This document shows, in pieces, positions 8,208 through 15,041 of a stretch of 37,576 bases of DNA (position 1 is the stretch's first letter; each line of letters begins with the position of its first letter). A program made the position numbers and the translations under genes. The stretch spans positions 1 through 37,576 of the forward strand of contig DJKT01000050.1 of assembly GCA_002436205.1 (NCBI GenBank). Direction: 5' to 3'. The DNA comes from Candidatus Peribacter sp. UBA6535 (lineage in GTDB: Bacteria > Patescibacteriota > Gracilibacteria > Peribacterales > Peribacteraceae). The notes under the pieces are model-generated. The model saw only the letters and a program-made list of their open reading frames with translations, was not told the DNA's origin and did not search any database.

Positions 8208-9422
8208 TTAATTTTCGGATTTCGGTTTTCGGTTTTCGTATTTCTTTAACAAAGAATTTACTTCCTTAATTATCGTATTAGCCTGCCTCGCAGTCATCGT
8301 AGGATGCGTTGGCAATACCAGGATTTGCTTACTGAGCCTTTCGGCTTTTGGGCAAAAGCCCAGAATGTATCCGGTTGCCTCTTGGTTAACTGTGCGCGGA
8401 CAGATTGATGCACCTGTCCAGCCGTCATCCAGATAGATATTTCGTTTCTTGAGTTTCGATCGAATACTATCGGCGTCCTGTGTGAGAATAGGAAACTTTT
8501 GCAGAGGTAGATCAGAAGTGATATCGGATGGAATTTTCCAGTGATGTTTACGTGCTACTTCCAGATACTTCTTTGTTATCTTTCTACGATGATTATTGAT
8601 ACTTTCAAAATGTTTGAACTCCCATCGAACAAGTGCACACAAGCTACTTGGCATGCGGTGCACGATAGGGGATTGAAAGCCGCTCTTTTCTTTCTTGGTA
8701 AGAACAGGTGAAAGTAGATGGCATTTGGAAGCCAAAAAGAGGAATGCCTTTCCTATACCAATTCCATAGAAGGGTTTGGCAATGAAGTAGATCAGCGGAT
8801 AACACAGCAGCCGTTTTATGGTGAGTAATGGAAGCTCTTTGGCGCTTACTTCTTCATCACGTAATAGCTTTGCAACCTCTTCATCTTTTGTAAGTATTGC
8901 CCCGCCACTTACTCCGGATGCTGCCTTATCGCGCCCGAAACTTAGCATAAGAAAGTCTCCATGTTTTCCAATTATTTTGGGACCGGTTGCATCAGGCAGT
9001 ACATGTGCACAATCTTCTATCAGCAGTAATCCGTGACGATCTGCAATTGCTCGCAGCTTCTGCATATCAGCAACTATGCCAAAGGTATGCTGCACGATAA
9101 TTGCTTTTGTTCTTGGTGTAATTTTGCCATCCAAAGCATCCAGATCAAAGTTGAGTGTTTCGGGATCCACTTCAAAAAAAGTAGGTGTAAAGCCTGCTGC
9201 ATGTATGGCATTGGGTAGCGCTACGCAGGTAAATCCTTGTACGAGTATCCCGCTCCCTTTTTCTATTGGTAGAGAGCGTAGCAAAGCAAGTAGCCCCTCT
9301 CTTCCTGATGCAAAAAGTGCGCAACGTGCACCAAACCATTTCTCGAGAGATTCACGTAACCTCTCACGCTCTGGTCCATTTTTCCATTTCCAGCATTGCA
9401 GCAATTGCTTTGTGCTTTGCAA
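8208..9422 (-). CDS. DegT/DnrJ/EryC1/StrS-family PLP aminotransferase
   Basis: A fold-type I PLP enzyme of about 404 residues from the first usual start codon, TTG at 9422. Visible motifs are the Asp of LIEDCAH (Asp137), which contacts PLP nitrogen, and SFGRDKAASGVSGG with Lys166 as the likely Schiff-base Lys. The substrate-defining region follows the sugar-aminotransferase pattern, so the probable role is making an amino sugar or a related envelope precursor. The family N-terminus (S-LAPN...DD..LAL..L..PW-W) appears to continue upstream of the TTG in the same frame (TFGPHVSSAYLLQ). The true start may therefore be an unusual codon such as ATT at 9464. The C-terminus (YENRKPKSEN) is encoded by a 7-base repeat tract. 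The gene lies between the murF-like gene and FemAB. Confidence 0.85.
   Translation of the reverse strand: MQSTKQLLQCWKWKNGPERERLRESLEKWFGARCALFASGREGLLALLRSLPIEKGSGILVQGFTCVALPNAIHAAGFTPTFFEVDPETLNFDLDALDGKITPRTKAIIVQHTFGIVADMQKLRAIADRHGLLLIEDCAHVLPDATGPKIIGKHGDFLMLSFGRDKAASGVSGGAILTKDEEVAKLLRDEEVSAKELPLLTIKRLLCYPLIYFIAKPFYGIGIGKAFLFLASKCHLLSPVLTKKEKSGFQSPIVHRMPSSLCALVRWEFKHFESINNHRRKITKKYLEVARKHHWKIPSDITSDLPLQKFPILTQDADSIRSKLKKRNIYLDDGWTGASICPRTVNQEATGYILGFCPKAERLSKQILVLPTHPTMTARQANTIIKEVNSLLKKYENRKPKSEN
8212..8239. repeat. 4 x 7-base tandem tract, unit TTTTCGG, at aminotransferase 3' end
   Basis: Two units are identical and two carry one change. On the minus strand it supplies the last residues of the aminotransferase (ENRKPKSEN); the stop codon lies at the tract border. 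Confidence 0.9.
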
Positions 9423-9473
9423 GAGGTAAGCACTGGAGACATGTGGGCCAAAGGTATGGTGAATGGGGGAGAA

Positions 9474-9501
9474 GATAGTGGATAGAGGATAGTGGATAAT
9501 T
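9474..9501. repeat. 4 x 7-base tandem tract, unit GATAGTG, between murF-like and DegT genes
   Basis: Units 1 and 3 are identical, unit 2 has one change and unit 4 is degenerate. The TAA stop of the murF-like gene (9502-9500) overlaps its edge, and it sits where the start of the aminotransferase gene should be. Confidence 0.85.
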
Positions 9502-10996
9502 ATGGAAGGAGGTGATCGATCTGATGATTATTTACGCGGCCGATAAACATGAGCAGATCTCCTTCAGATGCTTTTATTGTTTCATTGTTCAATTGCTCTA
9601 CTGCTCCTGTAAAACCTTCTGCAAAAGCAATTTTTCCGTTTTTACCGGTAAAGATTACACGGTTAATGATGCCATTGCTTGCGCTCCCAAGCTCCCGATG
9701 AATGCGATCTTCATCTTTTCCAAGCTCTATAAGTCCAGGAGTAATCAGTATTTTTTGCCTACTTGGTTGACTCTTTGCCCAAGCAAGACTTGCGCGAAAA
9801 CTTGTGGGACTTGCGTTATGTGTATCATCCAAAATAGTGATGCCATGTTCTTTGCGAACAGAGAAGGTGTGGTGTGGTGGCTCAAATGAACGGAGTCTCG
9901 CAGCAGCTGATGCTTTATCAATTCCCAGAGACTCAGCTATGGCAATACTCAAAAGAATGTTGGTGACGTTGTGTGTTCCATGTAGGGCAATAGAGAAGGG
10001 TTGCTCCTGAATGCGAAACCGAATGCCGTTTCCTGTTTCTTCTATATCAAATGCTTCGAGGTTGGCGTGTCCTCCTGTACCAACAGAGATCACTGGACAT
10101 ACACATCGATCAGTCATCTTTGCACAGAGTGCGTTATCAGCATTAAGAAATGCGGTTCCTTCTTCTGGTAAACATTCCAGTAGTTCCCCTTTAGCTTTGC
10201 AGAGTTTTTCTTGGGATCCAAATAGCGCAACGTGCTGTGTCCCGATAAAGGTCACGACTCCCATTTCCGGCTTTGTGATGCTACAGAGTTTTTCTATTTC
10301 CCCAGTTCGATATGCACCCATCTCTATAATGATAATGACTGCTTCGTCTCTATCGCGATTTGTCAGTTCTTTTAGAAGCCACTGCGAAACCCCCATTTCG
10401 GAATTAACGTAGGCTGGGGTATAGAGAACGTTTCGGTCTTTAAGTACGTGCGCAATAAGCTCCTTTGTAGTCGTCTTTCCTACAGAGCCTGTAATGCCGA
10501 TGACAGTGGCATTGGTAAATTGTGATCGAAGATTCTTTGCCTTTTTCATAATCTGTTCCTTCACAAATCGATCAATAGGAAGGAAGAGCATCCAAGCTGC
10601 GAAGAGTGCGAAGGGTTGCAGTAGAGGGAGTATGACAAGTGCGAAATACGAAATACGAAATACGAAGAAGCCAGCGGTGCAGGTAATGAGTATCGAAGCG
10701 ACAACGAGTATTTTCGCCTTCATCGTCCATACGGGATATCGCTGCTTTCGCAGTATGATCAGTAGTACAGAAAAAGCAGCAAGTGCCGCTAGGGTCAGAT
10801 CAATATTCCGCATGCCGATTCCTATAAGGAGAATTATCGGTCTCACTATTCCCACTAATTGCATAGTTCCTGTAGATCGTAGATGTTCGCGCAATCTATC
10901 TATTCGCCACTCCTTTATTTGCCAAAGACTGGCAAAAGTGAGCGCAGGTGACACAGATGCCAACAGCAAAAGGCCAAATATCAAAATTTGATCCAT
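9500..10996 (-). CDS. murF: MurF-like Mur ligase with N-terminal membrane segments
   Basis: 498 residues. The first 140 or so residues form about five hydrophobic segments, so the enzyme is membrane-anchored. A Mur ligase core follows: P-loop GITGSVGKTTTKE (Lys174), the YVNSEMGVSQWLL block, IIEMGAYRTGEI, THNVTNILLSIAIAESLG, and the third-domain motif ILDDTHNASPTSFRASL. These fit MurF (UDP-MurNAc-tripeptide-D-Ala-D-Ala ligase) better than MurC, D or E. Normal MurF enzymes are soluble and begin with a small substrate-binding domain, so the membrane N-terminus is notable. One membrane helix (FFVFRISYF, about 110-118) is encoded by a 7-base repeat tract. The promoter TTGGGT-N17-TAGAAT leaves 6 bases to ATG. 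It is first gene of the DegT/FemAB operon. Confidence 0.85.
   Translation of the reverse strand: MDQILIFGLLLLASVSPALTFASLWQIKEWRIDRLREHLRSTGTMQLVGIVRPIILLIGIGMRNIDLTLAALAAFSVLLIILRKQRYPVWTMKAKILVVASILITCTAGFFVFRISYFALVILPLLQPFALFAAWMLFLPIDRFVKEQIMKKAKNLRSQFTNATVIGITGSVGKTTTKELIAHVLKDRNVLYTPAYVNSEMGVSQWLLKELTNRDRDEAVIIIIEMGAYRTGEIEKLCSITKPEMGVVTFIGTQHVALFGSQEKLCKAKGELLECLPEEGTAFLNADNALCAKMTDRCVCPVISVGTGGHANLEAFDIEETGNGIRFRIQEQPFSIALHGTHNVTNILLSIAIAESLGIDKASAAARLRSFEPPHHTFSVRKEHGITILDDTHNASPTSFRASLAWAKSQPSRQKILITPGLIELGKDEDRIHRELGSASNGIINRVIFTGKNGKIAFAEGFTGAVEQLNNETIKASEGDLLMFIGRVNNHQIDHLLP
10642..10669. repeat. 4 x 7-base tandem tract, unit CGAAATA, inside murF-like gene
   Basis: Three identical units plus CGAAGAA. 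It is translated on the minus strand as hydrophobic residues within a predicted membrane helix of the MurF-like protein. Confidence 0.92.
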
Positions 10997-11002
10997 GCAG
11001 AT

Positions 11003-11031
11003 ATTCTAGAGCCATTTACCACTTTACCCAA
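11003..11031 (-). promoter_or_regulatory. Leaderless promoter of murF-like gene
   Basis: Minus strand TTGGGT (11031-11026), 17-base spacer, TAGAAT (11008-11003), then 6 bases to the ATG at 10996. Confidence 0.78.
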
Positions 11032-11061
11032 AAATTCCTCTATTGTTTGCAGGGGAGATGC

Positions 11062-11090
11062 TTGAGAAATATATAAAAATATGTCATAAT
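11062..11090 (+). promoter_or_regulatory. Promoter of secreted repeat protein A1
   Basis: TTGAGA (11062-11067), 17-base spacer, CATAAT (11085-11090). The ATG follows 24 bases later. The box and leader (GTCATAAT, CGTT, CAAAAA, ATATGA) closely match those of the paralogous module at 13956-14009. Confidence 0.75.
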
Positions 11091-11114
11091 ATGTATACGT
11101 TACAAAAAACAAAT

Positions 11115-11678
11115 ATGAGACATCCACTACAGCAAGCAGCAGCAATAAGCTTCGTATTCACCCTTGTGGTGGCTGCATCTTCTTCAGTGTTTACCCACGA
11201 GAGCGTTGGCGGGTTTCTGATTGAGTCTGAAATTCCTTTTGATGATACGTGTTTCAACGGTGTCGATGAAGATATGGATGGATTTACTGATGATGCAGAC
11301 TGTGACACTATTCCTGATGATGTAACAATCGATGACCCTATCTTCGACGATCCCTGCAGCAACGGAGTAGATGAAGATATGGACGGTTATCCAGACGATG
11401 CCGATTGCGATACAGACCCAAGTGATCCAACTGATCCTGTAATTGACGACCCTTGTAGCAACGGAGTAGATGAAGATATGGATGGATACACCGACGATGC
11501 TGATTGCGATACAGATCCAAGTGATCCTTATGATCCTGCTATGGATGACTCTTACATGGATGATCCTTACATGGATGATCCCTGCAGCAACGGAGTCGAT
11601 GAGGATATGGATGGTAATACTGATGACAGCGATTGCGACACTGTTCCAGACGAGGAATTTGATGACTTTACAGTGTAA
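11115..11678 (+). CDS. Secreted acidic protein with four EF-hand-like Ca-binding repeats (module 1, A1)
   Basis: 187 residues from ATG 11115 (MRHPLQQ). The in-frame ATG at 11043 lies upstream of the promoter and is rejected. A signal peptide covers about residues 1-28. Four repeats follow, with core C-x-NGVDEDMDG-x-x-DDADCD. Each carries the DxDxDGxxD pattern of calcium-binding loops and a pair of Cys that could form a disulfide. Repeats 2-4 are nearly identical at DNA level (around 11346, 11447 and 11573), so recent tandem expansion is likely. Linkers are rich in Asp, Pro and Ser. Similar C-x-DG-DNDGDG repeats are common in surface proteins of CPR bacteria. It lies 69 bases before the kinase gene of the same module. 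The role as ligand or surface component is inference. Confidence 0.8.
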   Translation: MRHPLQQAAAISFVFTLVVAASSSVFTHESVGGFLIESEIPFDDTCFNGVDEDMDGFTDDADCDTIPDDVTIDDPIFDDPCSNGVDEDMDGYPDDADCDTDPSDPTDPVIDDPCSNGVDEDMDGYTDDADCDTDPSDPYDPAMDDSYMDDPYMDDPCSNGVDEDMDGNTDDSDCDTVPDEEFDDFTV

Positions 11679-11731
11679 GTAAGCCCCAGGACTGTTTTGG
11701 CATTGAAGATGTAACGAGCGCCTGTTTCTGG

Positions 11732-11737
11732 TACAAT
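11732..11737 (+). promoter_or_regulatory. Extended -10 promoter of kinase 1
   Basis: TACAAT preceded by TGG (extended -10), with 10 bases before the ATG at 11748. No clear -35 box is seen. The expected leader is about 3-4 bases. Confidence 0.55.
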
Positions 11738-11747
11738 CTTCAGTATT

Positions 11748-13856
11748 ATGAGAGATGCTGAGACCAATGGGCACGTAGATGAGAAGCAGGTATTCTCGAT
11801 ACCTACGTTACCAAAGCCCACGGATACCCATAAGGTGGCAGATGTCCTAGCTGAAACACATGTTGTTGGAGCTTCGGTATCAGATGTGAGTGGACTTCTT
11901 GAGCGAATGGCTAGTACAGGGCTACTCAAAAATGAAAAGGTCCGAGATGCTTGGGAGCAGGTGAGAGCATCTACTCAAGGTTCTCCTGTTACGAGCTTAA
12001 CTGGTTTGGCATCTGATATTGCCAGTCGAGTTTTTGAAAACAAGGATCATGTTAAGCCTTTTGTAGATCGTTTGATTCACGGATCTCAAGATGTTATTTT
12101 TGCACCTGATGAAAATACAATCGTTGTAGATAAGATAGGAGAAGGTAATTTTGGAATAGTGTATTTAGCGTTTGATATACGGCAACGGTGTAACGTTGCA
12201 ATGAAGGTTTCTAAATTTCAGTCTCAAGATGCGTATCCGAACAACGGAACTTCTAGCAACCCAATGCGGATTAATGCTATTCGTAATGATCGTGAAGGAA
12301 GAGTTCTTCGTGATAATAAAGGTGGCACAGTCCTGCCTGATTATCGTGGTTCGGGATCAGTAAAGGTTTCTCCCGATTCCGAAGAAGAGCATCCGTATAT
12401 ACTGATGGAGTTTCTTCGAGGGCATAATCTCAAAACTATTCGAGAAAAAATGAAGGCAACTGGAATGACGATGAATCCGGAAAAAGCAGTGGACTTACTT
12501 GTTATTCTTTTGCAAAAAATTTGTGATATGAATGGAATTCATCGTGACATAAAGCCTGATAATACTCATTTGAATGATGACGGCACAATTCGATTTGAGG
12601 ATGTGGGGTTTGCTATAGATAATTCTGGAGGCGCAAGGGCTACAACATCACAAAATGGTACTATTGGAAGTTTGCGATATGCTCCGCCGGAGCAATTTGG
12701 ACAAGGTCACAAAGCAACGAAGTTATCGGATGCTTACTCTGCAGCTGCAACGGTGTATGAGATGGTTTCAGGACTTGAACCATCGGAGGGTGACGATATA
12801 TTGGAGATTGGGATGTGGCACAGAGATGGCCACACTCCAGATACTTCAATGATCGCAGATCAGCATCCTGCGTTGGCAAAAGCCTTGGATGCACTCTTTA
12901 GTAAAGATTCTGGTGATCGTTTGCGAAGTGGAGGCAATGAGGATCTTCAGGAGCATGAAATTATCGAAGGTCTTAAGCAGTGGATTGAATTTCTCAGACC
13001 ACATAGTAAGTTTAGGAATAATAAGAGTGCATTATCAGAAGATCCAAAATTTTTAGATATTACCAGCGACAATCAGCCATTAGCATCCGATTCTGTGCAT
13101 ACTAGTTCGGAAGTTTTTGAACTCTTGGCTCAACAAGAAGTACAAGAAGGACAAGTAGCTGCTGCGTTTTCAAGAAATCGTTTAGCTATGGCATCTGCAC
13201 TTGGAGTAGTGATTGTCTTAACAATTGCCGGAGTACTGGTGAAGTTTAACGGAAAGGATGGGACTCTTAGCAAAGCATCAAAAGACCCGCAGGGAATCAA
13301 AAGGCCTCATCAAGACATAGAGTCCACCACGGCAGAACTGGTATCAGAGAACGTACCTCTTCATATAGCTTGGGAAGCCGGAGAAGGGGAAGAACGCACA
13401 GACATTGAAGAGCTTCATATCATGATAGATGGTGTTCCATATACCATTACTAAGGAAGAGATGTACCGTGTATTTACAGATACAAAAGCCGATGGGGGTA
13501 AGCTTCGTGGCTTTGCCTTCGAGGTGAATGCACAAGATTCAAAGGGGCCTGGAACTATGCACTACGGATATTCCTTTGATAAAGGAGAGGTGATTGTGGT
13601 GGGAGATGATGGGACAATAATAGGGTTAGATAGTGCCGGAGAGGTTGTACAGCAGTGGGAAAATGACCAAGAACCTGATAAGGGATTCCATGATTGGGCG
13701 GATCCTCTACGTAAATCTAATGTAGGATTTCGCAGCCGAAGCACTCTTCCCGATGGTTTGCGCGACCAATTTGAGACCCCTGCAGATGTGGACAAGGGGA
13801 TCAGGAGTCATTTTGTAGAATTATCGAAGAGTATCGGGAATTCTGTTCGAAAGTAG
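11748..13856 (+). CDS. Transmembrane Ser/Thr protein kinase (module 1, B1)
   Basis: 702 residues. A helical N-terminal domain (about 45-120) precedes a Hanks-type kinase domain: Gly-loop IGEGNFGIVY (130-139), VAMK with Lys153, catalytic IHRDIKPDN (His265-Asp267-Asn272), metal-binding Asp285 in an unusual DVG instead of DFG, and YAPPEQ (312-317). All catalytic residues are present, so activity is likely. A single membrane segment at about 480-500 leaves residues 501-702 outside the cell as a sensor-like domain of no recognised family. Kinase 2 (15042-17570) shares the N-terminal domain, the kinase and the juxtamembrane WIE-L-PHS-F segment, but not the extracellular part. Known PASTA-type kinases have the same topology but no PASTA repeats are seen here. 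Confidence 0.87.
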   Translation: MRDAETNGHVDEKQVFSIPTLPKPTDTHKVADVLAETHVVGASVSDVSGLLERMASTGLLKNEKVRDAWEQVRASTQGSPVTSLTGLASDIASRVFENKDHVKPFVDRLIHGSQDVIFAPDENTIVVDKIGEGNFGIVYLAFDIRQRCNVAMKVSKFQSQDAYPNNGTSSNPMRINAIRNDREGRVLRDNKGGTVLPDYRGSGSVKVSPDSEEEHPYILMEFLRGHNLKTIREKMKATGMTMNPEKAVDLLVILLQKICDMNGIHRDIKPDNTHLNDDGTIRFEDVGFAIDNSGGARATTSQNGTIGSLRYAPPEQFGQGHKATKLSDAYSAAATVYEMVSGLEPSEGDDILEIGMWHRDGHTPDTSMIADQHPALAKALDALFSKDSGDRLRSGGNEDLQEHEIIEGLKQWIEFLRPHSKFRNNKSALSEDPKFLDITSDNQPLASDSVHTSSEVFELLAQQEVQEGQVAAAFSRNRLAMASALGVVIVLTIAGVLVKFNGKDGTLSKASKDPQGIKRPHQDIESTTAELVSENVPLHIAWEAGEGEERTDIEELHIMIDGVPYTITKEEMYRVFTDTKADGGKLRGFAFEVNAQDSKGPGTMHYGYSFDKGEVIVVGDDGTIIGLDSAGEVVQQWENDQEPDKGFHDWADPLRKSNVGFRSRSTLPDGLRDQFETPADVDKGIRSHFVELSKSIGNSVRK

Positions 13857-13886
13857 CTTCTAGACAAGCCGGATATCAAAAAAAGT

Positions 13887-13910
13887 CCAAATGTGAAATT
13901 TGGCTTCTAT
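13887..13910 (+). terminator. Weak hairpin after kinase 1
   Basis: CCAAAT/ATTTGG stem with a 5-base loop followed by a broken T-rich stretch, 30 bases after the stop of kinase 1. It is a possible weak terminator. Confidence 0.35.
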
Positions 13911-13955
13911 TTGACAAATCAGAGCACTATTTAGCTTCGTGTACCGATTGGAGCA

Positions 13956-13984
13956 TTGATTTTTTCTTGGAAATGTGTCATAAT
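13956..13984 (+). promoter_or_regulatory. Promoter of secreted acidic protein A2
   Basis: TTGATT (13956-13961), 17-base spacer, CATAAT (13979-13984), ATG 22 bases later. The -10 region and leader resemble the A1 promoter: GTCATAAT, then CGTT, then CAAAAATACA before ATGA. Confidence 0.75.
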
Positions 13985-14006
13985 GTAAGCGTTTCCAAAA
14001 ATACAT

Positions 14007-14906
14007 ATGAAAAATTATTCAAAGAATAAAGTAGTAGCTATTTGCTCCGCGTTCGCCCTCCTGGCCGTTGCGTCCACCATGGTATATACCAGTGGAACTC
14101 TTCACGGTAACGTAGATGATTCATTTGATCCATCTGGATACGATGATTCATTTGATTATGATTCTTATGATATCTGTGATCCTGCAAGCTCAGCGTTCGA
14201 TAACGACGCTTGTAATGGTTGTCCAGATGTTTGTAACGATGCTTGCCCTGCCCATGACTCTGTTGCTTGTGCCTGTCAAAATGACCCTACGTCCCCAGAA
14301 TGTACAGGAGTGCATCCGAGCCCATCTGGTCCATGTGAAGAAGATCCAATGGGGCAAGCATGTGCATGTATTAATGCTCCAAACTCTCAAGCATGTACAG
14401 GAGTAACTCCTAGCCCTTGTGAAGAAGATCCAATGGGGCAAGCATGTGCATGTGTTAATGCTCCAAACTCTCAAGCATGTACAGGATCAAATAGTGATAG
14501 TCCTAGCAACTCAGATAACGATGATGGCTACTCAGACTATGACTATGATGACTATGCTTCCCCTGACTCTGACTACGGCTACTCAGACTATGAATATGAC
14601 TACCCAGACTACGATGACTATGACTACTTAGATGACTACGAAGGTTATGATGACTATGATGATGGCTACTCAGACTACGATTCTAGTAGTTCAGCAGATT
14701 ACATAGATTCTGGACCATTTATAGATGAATTCTCTGATTCTTCCGAAGATCAATTGGCAGATACCTACGTTGCCCCTGCTGCAGAGGAGGTTCCAGTCTC
14801 TGCTCCTATGATGATTACTGAGACGATTATTGATGCAATCCTCGAATTTATGAGGCAGATTTACGGCGCCTCTTCTTCACCTGAAGCCGCTTTGCCTATT
14901 GCATAG
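14007..14906 (+). CDS. Secreted Cys-rich and Asp/Tyr/Ser-rich acidic protein (module 2, A2)
   Basis: 299 residues. A signal peptide occupies about residues 1-27. Residues about 55-160 are Cys-rich and contain two nearly identical 28-residue repeats (CEEDPMGQACAC..APNSQACTG). Residues about 170-235 are a low-complexity run made mostly of Asp, Tyr, Ser and Gly (YSDYDYDDY and similar), extremely acidic and potentially calcium-binding, adhesive or a target for modification. The C-terminus is amphipathic or hydrophobic (MMITETIIDAILEFM) and ends ALPIA. No family is recognised. It shares promoter layout, signal peptide, acidity and position before a membrane kinase with A1, but not sequence. A strong terminator follows, so it is transcribed separately from kinase 2. 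Confidence 0.75.
   Translation: MKNYSKNKVVAICSAFALLAVASTMVYTSGTLHGNVDDSFDPSGYDDSFDYDSYDICDPASSAFDNDACNGCPDVCNDACPAHDSVACACQNDPTSPECTGVHPSPSGPCEEDPMGQACACINAPNSQACTGVTPSPCEEDPMGQACACVNAPNSQACTGSNSDSPSNSDNDDGYSDYDYDDYASPDSDYGYSDYEYDYPDYDDYDYLDDYEGYDDYDDGYSDYDSSSSADYIDSGPFIDEFSDSSEDQLADTYVAPAAEEVPVSAPMMITETIIDAILEFMRQIYGASSSPEAALPIA
14334..14486 (+). repeat. Tandem duplication, 84-base unit, inside A2
   Basis: The sequence starting at 14334 recurs 84 bases later at 14418. Over the shared 69 bases I see a single difference (TGTATT versus TGTGTT). Such identity implies recent duplication or gene conversion. Confidence 0.9.
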
Positions 14907-14929
14907 GGCTAATCACGCATTCGCTACTT

Positions 14930-14956
14930 AGGCCGGGGATCTCCCTCGGCTTTTTT
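14930..14956 (+). terminator. Rho-independent terminator after A2
   Basis: GCCGGGG pairs with CCCTCGGC (one G-T pair) around a short loop and is followed directly by six T. It separates A2 from the kinase 2 promoter. Confidence 0.88.
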
Positions 14957-15003
14957 CGTAGATTATTATCTATTGCCCCCTACGAGGGATGTGGTGGTAT
15001 ATA

Positions 15004-15031
15004 TTGACAAACTTGTGTTTTTGGGTAAAAT
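15004..15031 (+). promoter_or_regulatory. Promoter of kinase 2
   Basis: A consensus TTGACA (15004-15009), 16-base spacer and TAAAAT (15026-15031), then 10 bases to the ATG at 15042. It sets the start codon, because the upstream in-frame ATG at 14973 lies before the promoter. The expected leader is only about 3 bases. Confidence 0.85.
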
Positions 15032-15041
15032 CTGGTGTACT

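Noticed and set aside
7786..8239. CRISPR array for the short repeats
   Set aside because: The repeats are 7 bases, directly adjacent, with no spacers and no cas genes nearby.
9504..9889. Perfect AAGGAGGTGATC on the plus strand followed by an ORF
   Set aside because: It looks like a strong Shine-Dalgarno site, but the ORF is antisense to the MurF-like gene and has no protein-like features. No real gene here uses such a site, so it is chance; the minus strand simply resembles the 16S 3' end.
11184..11774. Long minus-strand ORFs opposite the A1 repeats
   Set aside because: They are shadows caused by the repetitive GA-rich coding strand; no signal, motif or promoter supports them.
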